A stretch of 64,000 nt of DNA from Acidovorax sp. (GCA_030692685.1 JAUXZO010000010.1:1-64000), one strand, 5' to 3'. Positions 45,233-55,609 are shown, numbered from the stretch's first letter. The notes: generated by a model not told the origin, from the letters alone. A program made the numbers and translations.

Positions 45233-45330
45233 AAGGGCCGCCCCGCCGCACTGGGGGCATCCCCCTCCCCGCATTGCGCGGCAATGCGAGAGAGAGGGGG
45301 AAGGCGCGAATCGCCTCAAGGGGCGCTTCA
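45233..45330 (-). repeat. Long GC-rich intergenic repeat, copy 1
   Basis: On the minus strand: CGCGCCTTCCCCCTCTCTC, an ATTGC/GCAAT hairpin, GGGGAGGGGGATG, then GTGCGGCGGGGCGGCCCTTG. The same blocks in the same order occur at 53113-53235 and 63820-63915. It separates the esterase from the convergent Crp-type gene. Confidence 0.8.
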
Positions 45331-45332
45331 TT

Positions 45333-46025
45333 TCATGCCGCCGTGGCGATGAGGTACGCGTTCAGCGCCTCATCGTCCACGATGGCGACACGACCAAAGT
45401 CGAGCGACACGATGCCGATGCCTTCAAGTGCGCGCAGCACCTTGTTCACGGTTTGGCGCGAAAGCCCTACCAGCTGGCCCAATTCATCCTGCGTGAGGTT
45501 GAGCCGGCGCGTGCTGCGCCAGAACAACCGGCTCAGGTACAGCGCCACGCGGTGCTCGGGCGATTGTGTGCGGCCCGCTTCGATAATGGTCATGGCCTGG
45601 CCCAAACGCATGTTCAGGTGCAGGACCAAAAACTGGTTGAAAGCCATGCTGGTTTCGCGCAGCGTCGCAAACAGGGGCAATGGCAAGCACAGCAGTGTGG
45701 TGGGGCGCAGTGCTACGACGTTGTACCGACGCGGTTCGGTTTTCAAGGCCGACCCCTCGCCAAACCAGTCGCCGTCCGGCACGCCTATGAAGGCTGATGA
45801 CCGCCGGAGGCTGGTTGGGCTTTGCAGCATGACGAGGCCCGACAACACCGCATACCAGCCGTCCACCGCGCTGCCTGCGGGCAGCATCACGTCACTTTTT
45901 TCGCCTTGCACCGCTAACACCTCAGCGCGCAGGCGTTCCTGCATCGTTGCGGAGACGCTGGCGAACCACGGTTGTGCGGCAATGAATCGCGAAGCGGAGG
46001 GGGCGGAGTCGAGCATGCGGCCCAT
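45333..46025 (-). CDS. Crp/Fnr-family transcriptional regulator
   Basis: A 230-aa regulator with an N-terminal cyclic-nucleotide-binding-like fold (VMLPAGSAVDGWYAVLSGLV, GDWFGEGSALKTEPRRYNVVAL) and a C-terminal winged helix (LNLTQDELGQLVGLSRQTVNKVLRALEGIGIV). No cysteine cluster for an iron-sulfur centre is seen. It is divergent from the acyl-CoA ligase gene and may control the transporter and beta-oxidation genes. The start is uncertain: 46076, 46025 and 46016 are in frame. Confidence 0.85.
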   Translation of the reverse strand: MGRMLDSAPSASRFIAAQPWFASVSATMQERLRAEVLAVQGEKSDVMLPAGSAVDGWYAVLSGLVMLQSPTSLRRSSAFIGVPDGDWFGEGSALKTEPRRYNVVALRPTTLLCLPLPLFATLRETSMAFNQFLVLHLNMRLGQAMTIIEAGRTQSPEHRVALYLSRLFWRSTRRLNLTQDELGQLVGLSRQTVNKVLRALEGIGIVSLDFGRVAIVDDEALNAYLIATAA

Positions 46026-46231
46026 TGTCGCTGCGCCTTTGTGGCCTGTGCAGGGTATTCCCTTGGCTTTTGTCAATCGGACGACATGTGTTGGCAGTCA
46101 TGATGGCCAGGCTCACACTTGTGCCCTGTTGGTAGGGCTTGCGGCAGATTTGCGTGACCCCGGAGACAGTTCAACCCGATGTCCCGCGCTACGATGATCA
46201 ATCCATTTACTACAACATCCAAGGAGCACAC

Positions 46232-47875
46232 ATGCTGGGCCTGATGCAGAGCCAACCGTTGCTGATCTCGTCGCTGATCGAATTCGCCGAGCGCCACCAT
46301 GGCGACGCCGAAATTGTTTCGCGCAGGGTCGAGGGCGACATCCACCGCTACACCTACCGTGACCTGGGGGCGCGTGCACGTCGCCTGGCCAACGCGCTGG
46401 ATGAGCTCAAGCTGCAATTCAGCGAACGCGTGGCCACGCTGGCCTGGAACGGCTACCGACACATGGAGATGTATTTTGGGGTGAGCGGATCGGGTCGTGT
46501 ACTGCACACCGTCAACCCGCGTCTGCACCCCGACCAGATCGCCTGGATCATGAACCACGCCGAAGACCAGGTGCTGTGTTTTGACCTGACCTTTTTGCCG
46601 CTGGTGCAGGCAGTGCACGCCAAGTGCCCCACGGTGAAAAAGTGGGTGGCGCTGTGCGATGCTGACAAGCTGCCTGCCGATTCCGGCATTCCGGGCCTCG
46701 CCAGCTACGAAGCCTGGATTGGTGCGCAATCGCCTGACTACGCCTGGCCCGAGTTTGACGAAAACTCGGCATCGAGCATGTGCTACACCAGCGGTACCAC
46801 GGGCAACCCCAAGGCCGCGCTTTACAGCCACCGCTCCACGACTTTGCACGCTTATGCCGCTGCACTGCCGGATGTGATGTGCCTCTCGGCCCGCGACTCG
46901 GTGCTCCCCGTGGTGCCCATGTTCCACGTCAACGCCTGGGGCATTCCTTACTCGGCGGCACTCACAGGCTGCAAGCTCGTGTTCCCCGGCCCGGCCATGG
47001 ACGGCAAGTCGATCTACGAACTCATCGAATCCGAGAAGGTTACTTATGCCGCCGGCGTGCCCACCGTGTGGCAGATGATGCTGGGCCACATGAAGCCCAC
47101 GGGCCTCAAGTTCTCCACCTTGCGCCGCACTGTCATTGGCGGCTCGGCCTGCCCGCCCGCCATGATTCATGCGTTCAAGGAAGACTATGGCGTCGAAGTG
47201 CTCCACGCCTGGGGCATGACGGAGATGAGCCCACTGGGCACACTGTGCACGTTGAAGAACAAGCACCTAACCCTGCCCAAGGACGAGCAGATGAAGGTGC
47301 TGCAAAAGCAGGGCCGAGCGATCTACGGGGTGGACATGAAGATAGTTGGCGGCGACGGCAACGAGCTGCCCTGGGACGGCAAGACCTACGGCGACCTGCT
47401 GGTCAAGGGTCCGTGGATTGTGGACAGCTACTTCAAGGGTGAAGGCGGCCATCCTCTGGTCAAAGATGGACAAGGCCGCGGCTGGTTCCCCACGGGCGAC
47501 GTGGCCACCATCGACGCCGACGGTTTCATGCAGATCACTGACCGCAGCAAGGACGTGATCAAGTCCGGAGGCGAGTGGATCAGCTCCATCGACATCGAGA
47601 ACATCGCCATGGCGCACCCCTCGATTGCCATGGCCGCCTGTGTGGGCATGCCCCACCCCAAGTGGGACGAACGTCCCATCGTGGCGGTGGTCAAGCGCCC
47701 GGGCACCGAGGTCACGCGCGAGGAATTGCTGGCCTTTTACGAGGGCAAAACTGCCAAGTGGCAGATTCCGGACGATGTGGTTTTCCTAGATGCCATTCCG
47801 CTGGGAGCCACCGGAAAGATGCTCAAGACCAAACTGCGCGAACAGCTCAAGGATTACAAGCTTCCGGGTCTTTAA
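46232..47875 (+). CDS. Medium/long-chain acyl-CoA ligase (AMP-forming)
   Basis: A 547-aa ANL-family ligase. The P-loop-like motif is [22 protein letters not shown], with [53 protein letters not shown] and the C-terminal catalytic Lys in [13 protein letters not shown]. It is closest in pattern to AlkK/DmdB-type ligases for medium-chain or methylthio-propionate substrates. AAGGAG lies before ATG 46232. It is upstream of a liv-type importer, suggesting activation of the imported acid. Confidence 0.9.
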   Translation: MLGLMQSQPLLISSLIEFAERHHGDAEIVSRRVEGDIHRYTYRDLGARARRLANALDELKLQFSERVATLAWNGYRHMEMYFGVSGSGRVLHTVNPRLHPDQIAWIMNHAEDQVLCFDLTFLPLVQAVHAKCPTVKKWVALCDADKLPADSGIPGLASYEAWIGAQSPDYAWPEFDENSASSMCYTSGTTGNPKAALYSHRSTTLHAYAAALPDVMCLSARDSVLPVVPMFHVNAWGIPYSAALTGCKLVFPGPAMDGKSIYELIESEKVTYAAGVPTVWQMMLGHMKPTGLKFSTLRRTVIGGSACPPAMIHAFKEDYGVEVLHAWGMTEMSPLGTLCTLKNKHLTLPKDEQMKVLQKQGRAIYGVDMKIVGGDGNELPWDGKTYGDLLVKGPWIVDSYFKGEGGHPLVKDGQGRGWFPTGDVATIDADGFMQITDRSKDVIKSGGEWISSIDIENIAMAHPSIAMAACVGMPHPKWDERPIVAVVKRPGTEVTREELLAFYEGKTAKWQIPDDVVFLDAIPLGATGKMLKTKLREQLKDYKLPGL

Positions 47876-48013
47876 ACCGGGAAATGCACCGTGGTGGTGC
47901 TCGGGGGAGCACCGCCGCAGTCACGTGGGCGACGCTGCTAGGGGCAATCCCTGAGCATCGCTTTGTTGCAACGCGGTACGCTGCGTTGTGTCGATTTACA
48001 AGGAGACAAGACC

Positions 48014-49246
48014 ATGAAATTCGCTATTAAGGCTATAGCAGCCTCGGTACTGTTGGCAGGCGCTAGCGGAGCGTTCGCTCAAAAGGGCGAGACCGTGAAG
48101 ATCGCCTGGCTCGACCCCCTTTCGGGCCTCATGGCCGCGGTGGGAACGAACCAGCTCAAGAGCTTCCAGTTCATCGCGGAAGAGTTCAACAAAAAGAACT
48201 CCGCAGGCGTCAAGTTCGAGATCATCGGCATCGACAACAAACTCAGCCCCCAAGAGACCACCAGCGCCCTGCGCTCGGCCATGGACCAAGGCGCGCGTTA
48301 TGTTGTGCAGGGCAATGGATCAGGTCCTGCGCTCGCCATCATGGATGCGCTGGAAAAGCACAACTCCCGCAACCCCGGCAAAGAAGTCCTGTTCCTGAAC
48401 TACGCTGCGGTGGACCCAGACCTGACCAACAGCAAATGCAGCTACTGGCACTTCCGTCTGGACGCGGACACCTCCATGAAGATGGAAGCGCTGACGACCT
48501 ACATGAAGGACGTGCCTGAAGTCAAAAAGGTCTACCTGATTAACCAGAACTATTCGCACGGCCACCAGGTCTCCAAGTTCGCCAAGGAGATGCTGCAGCG
48601 CAAGCGCCCAGATATCCAAATCGTGGGTGACGATCTGTCACCGCTCGCCCAGGTTCGCGACTTCTCTCCGTACATTGCAAAGATCAAGCAATCTGGCGCT
48701 GACACCGTGATTACGGGCAACTGGGGTTCTGATCTGGCGCTGCTGATCAAGGCGGCCAACGATGCCGGCCTGAATAACGTCAACTTCTACACTTACTACG
48801 GCTCCGTCACCGGCAGCCCCACCGCCATGGGCGCGGCCGCCGCAGGCCGCGTGTACATGGTGGCCTACGCTCACATGAACCTGCCTGGCCCTCTGAACCA
48901 GATCGTCGTGGACTACAAGAAGAAGTTCAACGACGACATGTACACCGGCGCTGTCTACCACGCGTTCACCATGCTGTCGGATGGCTTCGTCAAGGCTAAG
49001 TCGACCGACCCTGTGAAGGTGGCTGCCGCATTTGAGGGCATGAAGTTCAAGAGCTTCAACGGCGAGGTCGAAATGCGCAAGACCGATCACCAATTGCAGC
49101 AAGGCCTGTTCATCTCGAAGTGGGAAAAGGCCAGTGCCAAATACCCGCTCGACTCTGAAAGCACCGGCTACACCTTTGTACCCGTGAAGTACTACGAGCC
49201 CTATGTCGCCAGCACGCCCACTTCGTGCCAGATGAAGCGTCCGTAA
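48014..49246 (+). CDS. livK: ABC transporter substrate-binding protein, LivK type
   Basis: A 410-aa type I periplasmic binding protein with a signal peptide ending near residue 23 (GAFAQ). ETVKIAWLDPLSGLMAAVG and KVYLINQNYSHGHQVSKFAKEM are class features; the C-terminus CQMKRP with a Cys pair possibility (SKCSYW, TSCQMK) is typical of the type. GGAGAC precedes the ATG. It has its own terminator, so expression can exceed that of the membrane genes downstream. Confidence 0.9.
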   Translation: MKFAIKAIAASVLLAGASGAFAQKGETVKIAWLDPLSGLMAAVGTNQLKSFQFIAEEFNKKNSAGVKFEIIGIDNKLSPQETTSALRSAMDQGARYVVQGNGSGPALAIMDALEKHNSRNPGKEVLFLNYAAVDPDLTNSKCSYWHFRLDADTSMKMEALTTYMKDVPEVKKVYLINQNYSHGHQVSKFAKEMLQRKRPDIQIVGDDLSPLAQVRDFSPYIAKIKQSGADTVITGNWGSDLALLIKAANDAGLNNVNFYTYYGSVTGSPTAMGAAAAGRVYMVAYAHMNLPGPLNQIVVDYKKKFNDDMYTGAVYHAFTMLSDGFVKAKSTDPVKVAAAFEGMKFKSFNGEVEMRKTDHQLQQGLFISKWEKASAKYPLDSESTGYTFVPVKYYEPYVASTPTSCQMKRP

Positions 49247-49280
49247 ATCCAGTCCTGGTGCTGTTGGCACCAGAACTTCG

Positions 49281-49309
49281 AGGCCCGACCTACTCGGGCC
49301 TTTTTTTTA
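49281..49309 (+). terminator. Terminator after livK
   Basis: AGGCCCGA/TCGGGCCT stem with an eight-T run, between livK and livH; probably a partial terminator that raises binding protein over permease. Confidence 0.88.
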
Positions 49310-49329
49310 CCCAGTAATGAAAAATTCCA

Positions 49330-50283
49330 ATGAATCCTGAGTTTTTCGTGATCTCTTTGCTGAACGGCGTGAGCTACGGGCTCCTGCTGTTCATGCTGAG
49401 CTCCGGCCTCACGCTGATCTTCAGCATGATGGGCGTGCTCAACTTTGCACACACCAGCTTTTACATGCTGGGTGCCTATTTGGCGTTCACCATCTCCGGG
49501 GTGGTGGGCTTTTGGGCGGCGCTGGTGCTGGCCCCCCTGGCGGTGTTTGCGCTGGGGGCCGCGTTCGAGCGCTATTGCCTGCGCCGGGTTCACAAGTTTG
49601 GCCACGTGCCTGAACTTCTGGTGACTTTCGGCCTGTCCTACCTCATCCTTGAATTGGTGCAACTCGTGTGGGGGCGCTCTACGGTGCCTTATGGCTTGCC
49701 CGAGCAACTGCAAGGCCCGCTCTTCTCGCTGTACGGCACGCAGTTTCCCAAGTCGCGCTCGTTCGTAATGCTGGTGGCCATGGTGATGCTGGTGTCGGTG
49801 TGGTTGCTGCTCACACGCACCCGCATCGGTCTGGTGATCCAGGCGGCGCTCAAGTATCCCGAAATGGTCCAGGCACTGGGCCACAACGTGCCGCGTGTGT
49901 TCATGCTGGTGTTTGGCGGTGGCGCTGCCCTTGCCGGGCTGGCTGGCGTCATTGGCGGCAACACCTACATCACCGAACCGGCCATGGCCGCTTCGGTGGG
50001 CTCCATCATCTTTGTGGTGGTGGTGGTGGGCGGCATGGGATCGCTGGCGGGGGCTTTTCTTGCATCGCTGCTCATCGGTCTGGTGCAAACCTTTGCCGTG
50101 GCACTGGACTACTCGCTCATCCATGTCTTCAAGGCAGTGGGTGTGGCAGTGACCGACCAGACCTTCGGCTATCCGTTGCTCAAACTCACGATCTCCCAGG
50201 TGGCGCCCATCTTGCCTTACCTGTTCCTCGTGCTGATCCTGATCTTCCGCCCCAAGGGCCTTCTGGGCACGCGGGAGGACTGA
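49330..50283 (+). CDS. livH: Branched-chain amino acid-type ABC transporter permease LivH
   Basis: A 317-aa permease: LLFMLSSGLTLIFSMMGVLNFAHTSFYMLGAYLAFTI, then the coupling segment IQAALKYPEMVQALGHN, then GGMGSLAGAFLASLLIG. About eight membrane segments. First of a tight livHMGF run. Confidence 0.92.
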   Translation: MNPEFFVISLLNGVSYGLLLFMLSSGLTLIFSMMGVLNFAHTSFYMLGAYLAFTISGVVGFWAALVLAPLAVFALGAAFERYCLRRVHKFGHVPELLVTFGLSYLILELVQLVWGRSTVPYGLPEQLQGPLFSLYGTQFPKSRSFVMLVAMVMLVSVWLLLTRTRIGLVIQAALKYPEMVQALGHNVPRVFMLVFGGGAALAGLAGVIGGNTYITEPAMAASVGSIIFVVVVVGGMGSLAGAFLASLLIGLVQTFAVALDYSLIHVFKAVGVAVTDQTFGYPLLKLTISQVAPILPYLFLVLILIFRPKGLLGTRED

Positions 50284-50287
50284 TGCC

Positions 50288-51619
50288 ATGAATTCCACTA
50301 CAACAACCACCATGGCCGATTCGGGCGCTACGTCCTATTACCGCTTCAAGCCCTTCAATGTGGGCCGGGTCATCATCTGGACGCTGTTCGCCGCCATGCT
50401 CATCGTTGCACCCATGGTGTTTCGCAGCAGCTTGGCGCTGACGATGCTCTCGCAGATCGGCTACCTCATCATCATCTGCCTGTCCTACAACATCCTGCTG
50501 GGACAGGGCGGCATGCTGAGCTTTGGGCATGCTGTGTACACCGGCCTGGGCTCCTTCATCGCAATCCACGCAATGAACATGGCCACGAAGGGGACGGTTC
50601 CGATTCCGCTGGTATTGATTCCGCTGGTCGGGGGCCTGGCTGGAGCGTTCTTCGCCATCTTGCTCGGCTTTGTCACCACCAAAAAATCCGGCACCACGTT
50701 CGCCATGATCACGCTAGGTATTGGTGAACTGGTCGCGTCCATGGCGCTGATGTTTCCCGAGTTCTTCGGCGGCGAGGGCGGTATCACCACAGACCGTGTT
50801 TACGGAAGCGCGTTTTTCGGCATGAGTTTTGGCCCGGCCATTCAGGTGTACTACCTGATCGCGGTGTACTGCTTTGTCTGCACAGCCGCGATGTTTGCCT
50901 TTACGGGCACACCTCTGGGGCGCATTCTCAACGCTGTGCGCGACAACCCGGAGCGCGTGGAATTCATCGGCTACAACACGCAGCGCGTTCGGTACTTCGC
51001 TTTCATCATTGCAGGCTTTTTTGCTGGCATTGGCGGCGGGCTGGCCACGATCAACTTCGAGATCGTCACTGGCGCTGATAGCCTGAGCGTGATCCGTTCG
51101 GGCGGCTACCTGCTGTTCACCTTCCTGGGGGGGGCCACGTTCTTCTTTGGGCCCATCATTGGTGCGGTGTTGCTGGTGCTGGCGTCGGTGCTGTTGTCTG
51201 AGCTGTCGATGGCCTGGCTGCTGTATCTGGGCCTCGTGTTCCTGTTCATGGTTATGTATGCGCCCGGCGGCATTGCCAGCCTGATCATGATGAACCTGCG
51301 CCTGGCCAAGTACGGCAAGCTGCGCCCGCTTTGGGGCTCGTACCTGGCTCTGGGTGGCTCCGCCCTGGTGGGCGTGATGGGCGCGGCCTGCATGATCGAG
51401 ATGACCTACCACCTGCAGCTCAACGCGGCCCTCGGGTCTGAATTGAAGTTTCTGGGGGCCACGCTCAATGCCAAGGGCTTTACCAGCTGGTTTGGCGCCA
51501 TCTTTGTGATGGTGACGGGCTTTGCCTTGTTCGAGCTCTGCCGCCGCCAATTCTTGCGTCAGTGGAGCACGATCCAGGAAGAGATTGAACATGAAATCAA
51601 GCGTGGGGAGGTGCTGTAA
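50288..51619 (+). CDS. livM: Branched-chain amino acid-type ABC transporter permease LivM
   Basis: A 443-aa permease, longer than usual because of about 100 extra C-terminal residues with two further hydrophobic segments (LGGSALVGVMGAACMIEM and WFGAIFVMVTGFALFEL). The core shows LIIICLSYNILLGQGGMLSFGHAVYTGLGSFIAIH and NAVRDNPERVEFIGYN. The C-terminal extension is the odd feature. Confidence 0.9.
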   Translation: MNSTTTTTMADSGATSYYRFKPFNVGRVIIWTLFAAMLIVAPMVFRSSLALTMLSQIGYLIIICLSYNILLGQGGMLSFGHAVYTGLGSFIAIHAMNMATKGTVPIPLVLIPLVGGLAGAFFAILLGFVTTKKSGTTFAMITLGIGELVASMALMFPEFFGGEGGITTDRVYGSAFFGMSFGPAIQVYYLIAVYCFVCTAAMFAFTGTPLGRILNAVRDNPERVEFIGYNTQRVRYFAFIIAGFFAGIGGGLATINFEIVTGADSLSVIRSGGYLLFTFLGGATFFFGPIIGAVLLVLASVLLSELSMAWLLYLGLVFLFMVMYAPGGIASLIMMNLRLAKYGKLRPLWGSYLALGGSALVGVMGAACMIEMTYHLQLNAALGSELKFLGATLNAKGFTSWFGAIFVMVTGFALFELCRRQFLRQWSTIQEEIEHEIKRGEVL

Positions 51620-51621
51620 AA

Positions 51622-52407
51622 ATGGCGGCTGACAACGCAACCTATGCCCTCGAACTGCGTGATCTACGCAAGAGTTTTGGCAAGACAGAAATCATCCGGG
51701 GAGCCAACCTGGTGGTGGCACCCGGCGAACGTGTGGCCATCATCGGGCCCAATGGGGCAGGCAAATCTACGCTGTTCAATCTGATCAGCGGGCGCTTTGC
51801 GCCCACCAGTGGCGATGTGATCCTGAACGGCCAGCGCATCAACGGCCTCGCTCCGTATGAGATCAATCGCAAGGGGCTATCGCGCAGTTTCCAGATCACC
51901 AACATCTTTCCCAAGCTGTCTGTGTTTGAGAACCTGCGCTGCGGTGTGCTGTGGAGCATGGGCTACAAGTACACGTTCCTGCGGTTCCTGTCGAACCTGC
52001 ACGACGCCAATAATCGCGCGAAAGAGCTGATGGAAATGATCAAGCTCGACAAGAAACGGGACACGCTGGCGATGAACCTCACCTATGCCGAACAGCGGGC
52101 GCTGGAAATCGGCATCACCATTGCAGGTGGCGCCAACGTGATCTTGCTGGACGAGCCCACCGCGGGCATGAGCAAGAGCGAAACAACGCGCTTCATTGGC
52201 CTCATCAAAGAGGTGACGGAAGGCCGCACGCTGCTCACCGTCGAACACGACATGGGCGTGGTGTTTGGCCTGGCCGACAAGATCGCCGTGGTGGTGTATG
52301 GCGAGGTGATCGCTTTTGATACCCCGGACAAGGTGCGTGCCAATGCGCGTGTGCAGGAGGCCTATCTGGGATCGGCAGTGGCCGACGAACAGAGCGGGGG
52401 ACACTGA
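51622..52407 (+). CDS. livG: Branched-chain amino acid-type ABC transporter ATPase LivG
   Basis: A 261-aa ATPase: Walker A GPNGAGKST, Q-loop SFQITNIFPKL, signature-equivalent LTYAEQRALEIG, Walker B VILLDEPTAGMSKSE, H-loop VEHDMGVVFGLADKI. The signature LTYAEQ departs from LSGGQ but is common in this subfamily. Confidence 0.92.
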   Translation: MAADNATYALELRDLRKSFGKTEIIRGANLVVAPGERVAIIGPNGAGKSTLFNLISGRFAPTSGDVILNGQRINGLAPYEINRKGLSRSFQITNIFPKLSVFENLRCGVLWSMGYKYTFLRFLSNLHDANNRAKELMEMIKLDKKRDTLAMNLTYAEQRALEIGITIAGGANVILLDEPTAGMSKSETTRFIGLIKEVTEGRTLLTVEHDMGVVFGLADKIAVVVYGEVIAFDTPDKVRANARVQEAYLGSAVADEQSGGH

Positions 52408-52410
52408 CTT

Positions 52411-53106
52411 ATGCTGAAAATCGAAAACCTACACGCCTACTACGGCAAGAGCCATGTGCTGCATGGCGTCACGTTCGACATTCAGCCGGGCGAAATTGTG
52501 GCCTTGCTGGGCCGCAACGGTTCGGGCCGCTCCACCACCGCCAAAGCCATCATGGGGCTGGTGGACTGGGAGGGCACCGTGCAATGGAAAGGGCAAGAAC
52601 TCAGCGGCAAAAAAGCCTATGAAATTGCCCACCTGGGCCTTGGCTACGTGCCAGAAAGCCGCGACATCTTCCCCAACCTGACGGTGCACCAGAATTTGCT
52701 GCTGGGCCAAAAGGGCAATGGCAAAGGCAGCCGCTGGACGTTTGACGACATGTACGAGCTGTTTCCGCGCCTCAAGGAGCGCCAGCACACCGAGGCGGGC
52801 GTGATGTCTGGCGGCGAGCAGCAGATGCTGACCCTGTGTCGCACGCTGATGGGCGACCCGGATCTCATCATCATCGACGAGCCCACCGAAGGCCTGGCGC
52901 CCAAGATTGTGGAGCTGGTGGGCCAGTATCTGCAGACCATCAAGGGTCGTGGTATCTCGGTGTTGCTGATCGAGCAAAAGCTCACCATCGCCATGAAGAT
53001 CTCTGACCGCGCGCTGGTCATGGGGCACGGTGCCATCGTGTTCCAGGGCACGCCTGACAGCCTGCGGGCCGACAACTACATCCGCAAGGAGTGGCTGGAG
53101 GTATAG
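52411..53106 (+). CDS. livF: Branched-chain amino acid-type ABC transporter ATPase LivF, Walker A variant
   Basis: A 231-aa ATPase. The Walker A reads GRNGSGRST, with Arg40 where nearly all ATPases have the catalytic Lys. Other motifs are intact: YVPESRDIFPNLT, signature MSGGEQQM, Walker B LIIIDEPTEGLAP, IEQKLTIAM. The change probably lowers or removes hydrolysis at one of the two nucleotide sites, so the transporter may be an asymmetric ATPase with LivG as the active partner. Confidence 0.9.
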   Translation: MLKIENLHAYYGKSHVLHGVTFDIQPGEIVALLGRNGSGRSTTAKAIMGLVDWEGTVQWKGQELSGKKAYEIAHLGLGYVPESRDIFPNLTVHQNLLLGQKGNGKGSRWTFDDMYELFPRLKERQHTEAGVMSGGEQQMLTLCRTLMGDPDLIIIDEPTEGLAPKIVELVGQYLQTIKGRGISVLLIEQKLTIAMKISDRALVMGHGAIVFQGTPDSLRADNYIRKEWLEV

Positions 53107-53112
53107 CAGGGC

Positions 53113-53235
53113 GATCCCCCTGAGGCGCTGCGCGCCTTCCCCCTTCTCTCGAATCGCTGCGCGATTCGGGAAGGGGGACGCAGTCAGCGCGGCGGGGCGG
53201 CCCTTGCGCGGCTGCCCTGGCCCTGGCCGCGCCAG
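53113..53235 (+). repeat. Long GC-rich intergenic repeat, copy 2
   Basis: CCCCCTGAGGCGCTGCGCGC, CTTCCCCCTTCTCTCG, an AATCGC/GCGATT hairpin, GGGAAGGGGGACGC, and GCGCGGCGGGGCGGCCCTTG. It ends near a run of gene-like sequence without a supportable frame. It follows livF directly. Confidence 0.8.
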
Positions 53236-53387
53236 TTTCGCAAGCCGCGCGTTTGGCAGAGGCCTCAAAACCTCGCTTCAGCGGCGGTTCATAGAGGAGC
53301 CTCGAACTACTGCAGCGCCTTGATTTGCTTGGCGGATCGCCGTCTAAAAGGGGCTGTGTCAAACCCCCTTGTCCCGCCCGGGACAAA

Positions 53388-53437
53388 TTGACACGCCAAA
53401 CGGGTTTGAAGTCTCTACAATAAAAACGCACGATCGT
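53388..53437 (+). promoter_or_regulatory. Putative promoter and operator of the hydratase/dehydrogenase gene
   Basis: TTGACA (53388-53393) and TACAAT (53416-53421) are good hexamers but 22 bases apart, longer than normal. The palindrome ACGATCGT (53430-53437), flanked by AACGC and TCTTTT, lies just downstream of the TACAAT, where a TetR-type fatty-acid repressor could bind. Support is by eye only. Confidence 0.4.
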
Positions 53438-53468
53438 TCTTTTTCACTTTCCAAGGAACAACAGCACC

Positions 53469-55568
53469 ATGACCGCTGAATACAAAGTCCACGGCTCCGT
53501 TGCCGTGATCACCATGGCCAACCCTCCTGTCAATGGACTTGGCTTGGCGACCCGCCAAGGCATCGTGGACGGCCTCGGCCGTGCCAATGCCGATGCAGCG
53601 GTCACTTCCATCGTCATCACCGGAGCGGGCGGTGCGTTTTCCGGCGGGGCCGACATCAAGGAGTTCGGCACCGACAAGTCGTTGCAAGAGCCCAACCTGC
53701 TGTCGGTGATCGCCGCCATCGAGAACTCTGCCAAGCCCGTCGTGGCTGCCATGCACAGTGTCGCCATGGGCGGTGGGCTGGAGCTTGCCCTGGGCTGCCA
53801 TTACCGCATTGCGGCGCCCGGTTGCTCGATTGCACTGCCGGAAGTCAAGCTGGGCCTGATCCCCGGCGCCGGTGGCACGCAACGCCTGCCCCGCGTGATT
53901 GGCGTTGAAGCTGCACTGAACCTCATCGTGAGCGGCGAGTCCGTCAAGAGCGAAATGATCGGCGCCGTGCCCGGCCAGAAGCTGTTCGACAAGATGGCTG
54001 CATCGGCTGAGTCGCTGGCTACCGAAGCCCTGGCGTTTGCCCAGAGCGTGGCCGACGCCCGTCCGCTGCCCCTGGTGCGCAACTTCCCTTGCAAGCACCC
54101 CGAAGGCGACGCGTACTTCCAGTTCGCGCGCAACATGGTCAAAGGCATGGCCAAGAACTTCCCTGCGCCCGCCAAGTGCGTGGACGCCGTGGAGGCCGCC
54201 ACCAAGAAGAAGTTTGCCGAAGGCATGCTGGTCGAGCGCGAGATTTTCATCAACCTGATGTGGACCGCTGAGTCGCGCGCACTGCGCCATCTGTTCATGG
54301 CAGAGCGCGCCGCCTCCAAGATTCCGGATGTGCCGTCCGATACCCCCAAGCGCGACATCAAGCAAGTCGGCGTGATCGGTGCCGGCACCATGGGCGGCGG
54401 CATCTCGATGAACTTCCTGAACGCGGGTATCCCCGTCAAGATTCTGGAAATGAAGCAAGAAGCCCTGGACCGCGGCATCGCCACGATCAAGAAGAACTAC
54501 GAAGCCCAGGTCAAAAAGGGCAAGCTCAAGCAGGACAAGTATGACCAACGCATGGCCCTGCTGACCACGACGCTGAGCTATGACGACTTCAAGGACTGCG
54601 ACCTCATCATCGAGGCCGTGTTTGAAGAAATGGGCGTCAAGGAAGCCGTCTTCAAACAACTGGATGCCGTGGCAAAGCCCGGCGCCATCCTGGCGTCCAA
54701 CACCTCCACGCTCGACGTAGACAAGATCGCTGCCTTCACCAAGCGTCCGCAGGATGTGGTCGGCATGCACTTCTTCAGCCCCGCCAACGTGATGAAGCTG
54801 CTCGAAGTGGTGCGCGGCAAGGACACCGCCAAGGACGTGCTGGCCACCGTGATGGCCATTGGCAAGAAGATCAAGAAGACCTCGGTGGTCTCAGGTGTGT
54901 GCGATGGCTTCATCGGCAACCGCATGATCGAGCAGTACAGCCGCCAGGCGGGCTTTTTGCTGGACGAAGGCTGCACGCCCCAGCAGGTGGACCGCGCCGT
55001 CGAGAAGTTCGGCTTTGCCATGGGCCCATTCCGTATGGGCGATTTGGCTGGCAACGACATTGGCTGGGCCATCCGCAAGCGCCGCGCCACCGAGCGTGCC
55101 GACATGAAGTACAGCCGCACCGCCGACAAGCTGTGCGAGCTGGGCCGCTTTGGCCAGAAGACCGGTGCAGGCTGGTACGACTACCAGGCCGGCAAGCGCG
55201 ACGCGATCCCGAGCGATCTGGTCAACAAGATGATCGAAGACCACCGCAAGGAGCTGGGCATCACGCCGCGCAAGATTTCTGACGAAGAGATCGTGCAGCG
55301 CCTGGTGTTCTCGCTGGTCAACGAAGGCGCGCACATTCTGGAAGACGGTATCGCCAGCAAGTCCGGCGATATCGACATGGTGTACCTCACGGGTTATGGC
55401 TTCCCCATTCACCGTGGTGGCCCCATGCACTACGCCAGCGAGGTGGGACTGTTCAACGTGGTGCAGGCCATGGACCGCTTTGCCAAGAACCCGCTGGATG
55501 ACGCCGAGTTCTGGAAGCCCGCTCCGCTGCTGGCCAAGCTGGCCGCTGAAGGCAAGTCCTTCCAATAA
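53469..55568 (+). CDS. Bifunctional enoyl-CoA hydratase / 3-hydroxyacyl-CoA dehydrogenase
   Basis: A 699-aa FadB/FadJ-type enzyme performing two steps of beta-oxidation. The N-terminal crotonase domain (oxyanion glycines in [12 protein letters not shown] and [10 protein letters not shown], catalytic Glu region [19 protein letters not shown]) is followed by an NAD-binding domain ([15 protein letters not shown]) and dehydrogenase domains (catalytic His in [17 protein letters not shown], then GFIGNRM). It is 41 bases before the thiolase gene, in one operon. AAGGAAC precedes the ATG. Confidence 0.92.
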   Translation: MTAEYKVHGSVAVITMANPPVNGLGLATRQGIVDGLGRANADAAVTSIVITGAGGAFSGGADIKEFGTDKSLQEPNLLSVIAAIENSAKPVVAAMHSVAMGGGLELALGCHYRIAAPGCSIALPEVKLGLIPGAGGTQRLPRVIGVEAALNLIVSGESVKSEMIGAVPGQKLFDKMAASAESLATEALAFAQSVADARPLPLVRNFPCKHPEGDAYFQFARNMVKGMAKNFPAPAKCVDAVEAATKKKFAEGMLVEREIFINLMWTAESRALRHLFMAERAASKIPDVPSDTPKRDIKQVGVIGAGTMGGGISMNFLNAGIPVKILEMKQEALDRGIATIKKNYEAQVKKGKLKQDKYDQRMALLTTTLSYDDFKDCDLIIEAVFEEMGVKEAVFKQLDAVAKPGAILASNTSTLDVDKIAAFTKRPQDVVGMHFFSPANVMKLLEVVRGKDTAKDVLATVMAIGKKIKKTSVVSGVCDGFIGNRMIEQYSRQAGFLLDEGCTPQQVDRAVEKFGFAMGPFRMGDLAGNDIGWAIRKRRATERADMKYSRTADKLCELGRFGQKTGAGWYDYQAGKRDAIPSDLVNKMIEDHRKELGITPRKISDEEIVQRLVFSLVNEGAHILEDGIASKSGDIDMVYLTGYGFPIHRGGPMHYASEVGLFNVVQAMDRFAKNPLDDAEFWKPAPLLAKLAAEGKSFQ

Positions 55569-55609
55569 GCCGCAAGCGCGCACCTATCTACCGAATACAA
55601 GGAATTCAC

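Noticed and set aside
48018-48070. CTATAGCAGCC and GGCGCTAGCGG in the livK signal peptide as a repeat copy
   Set aside because: The spacing and flanks do not match the element; ordinary signal peptide codons explain it.
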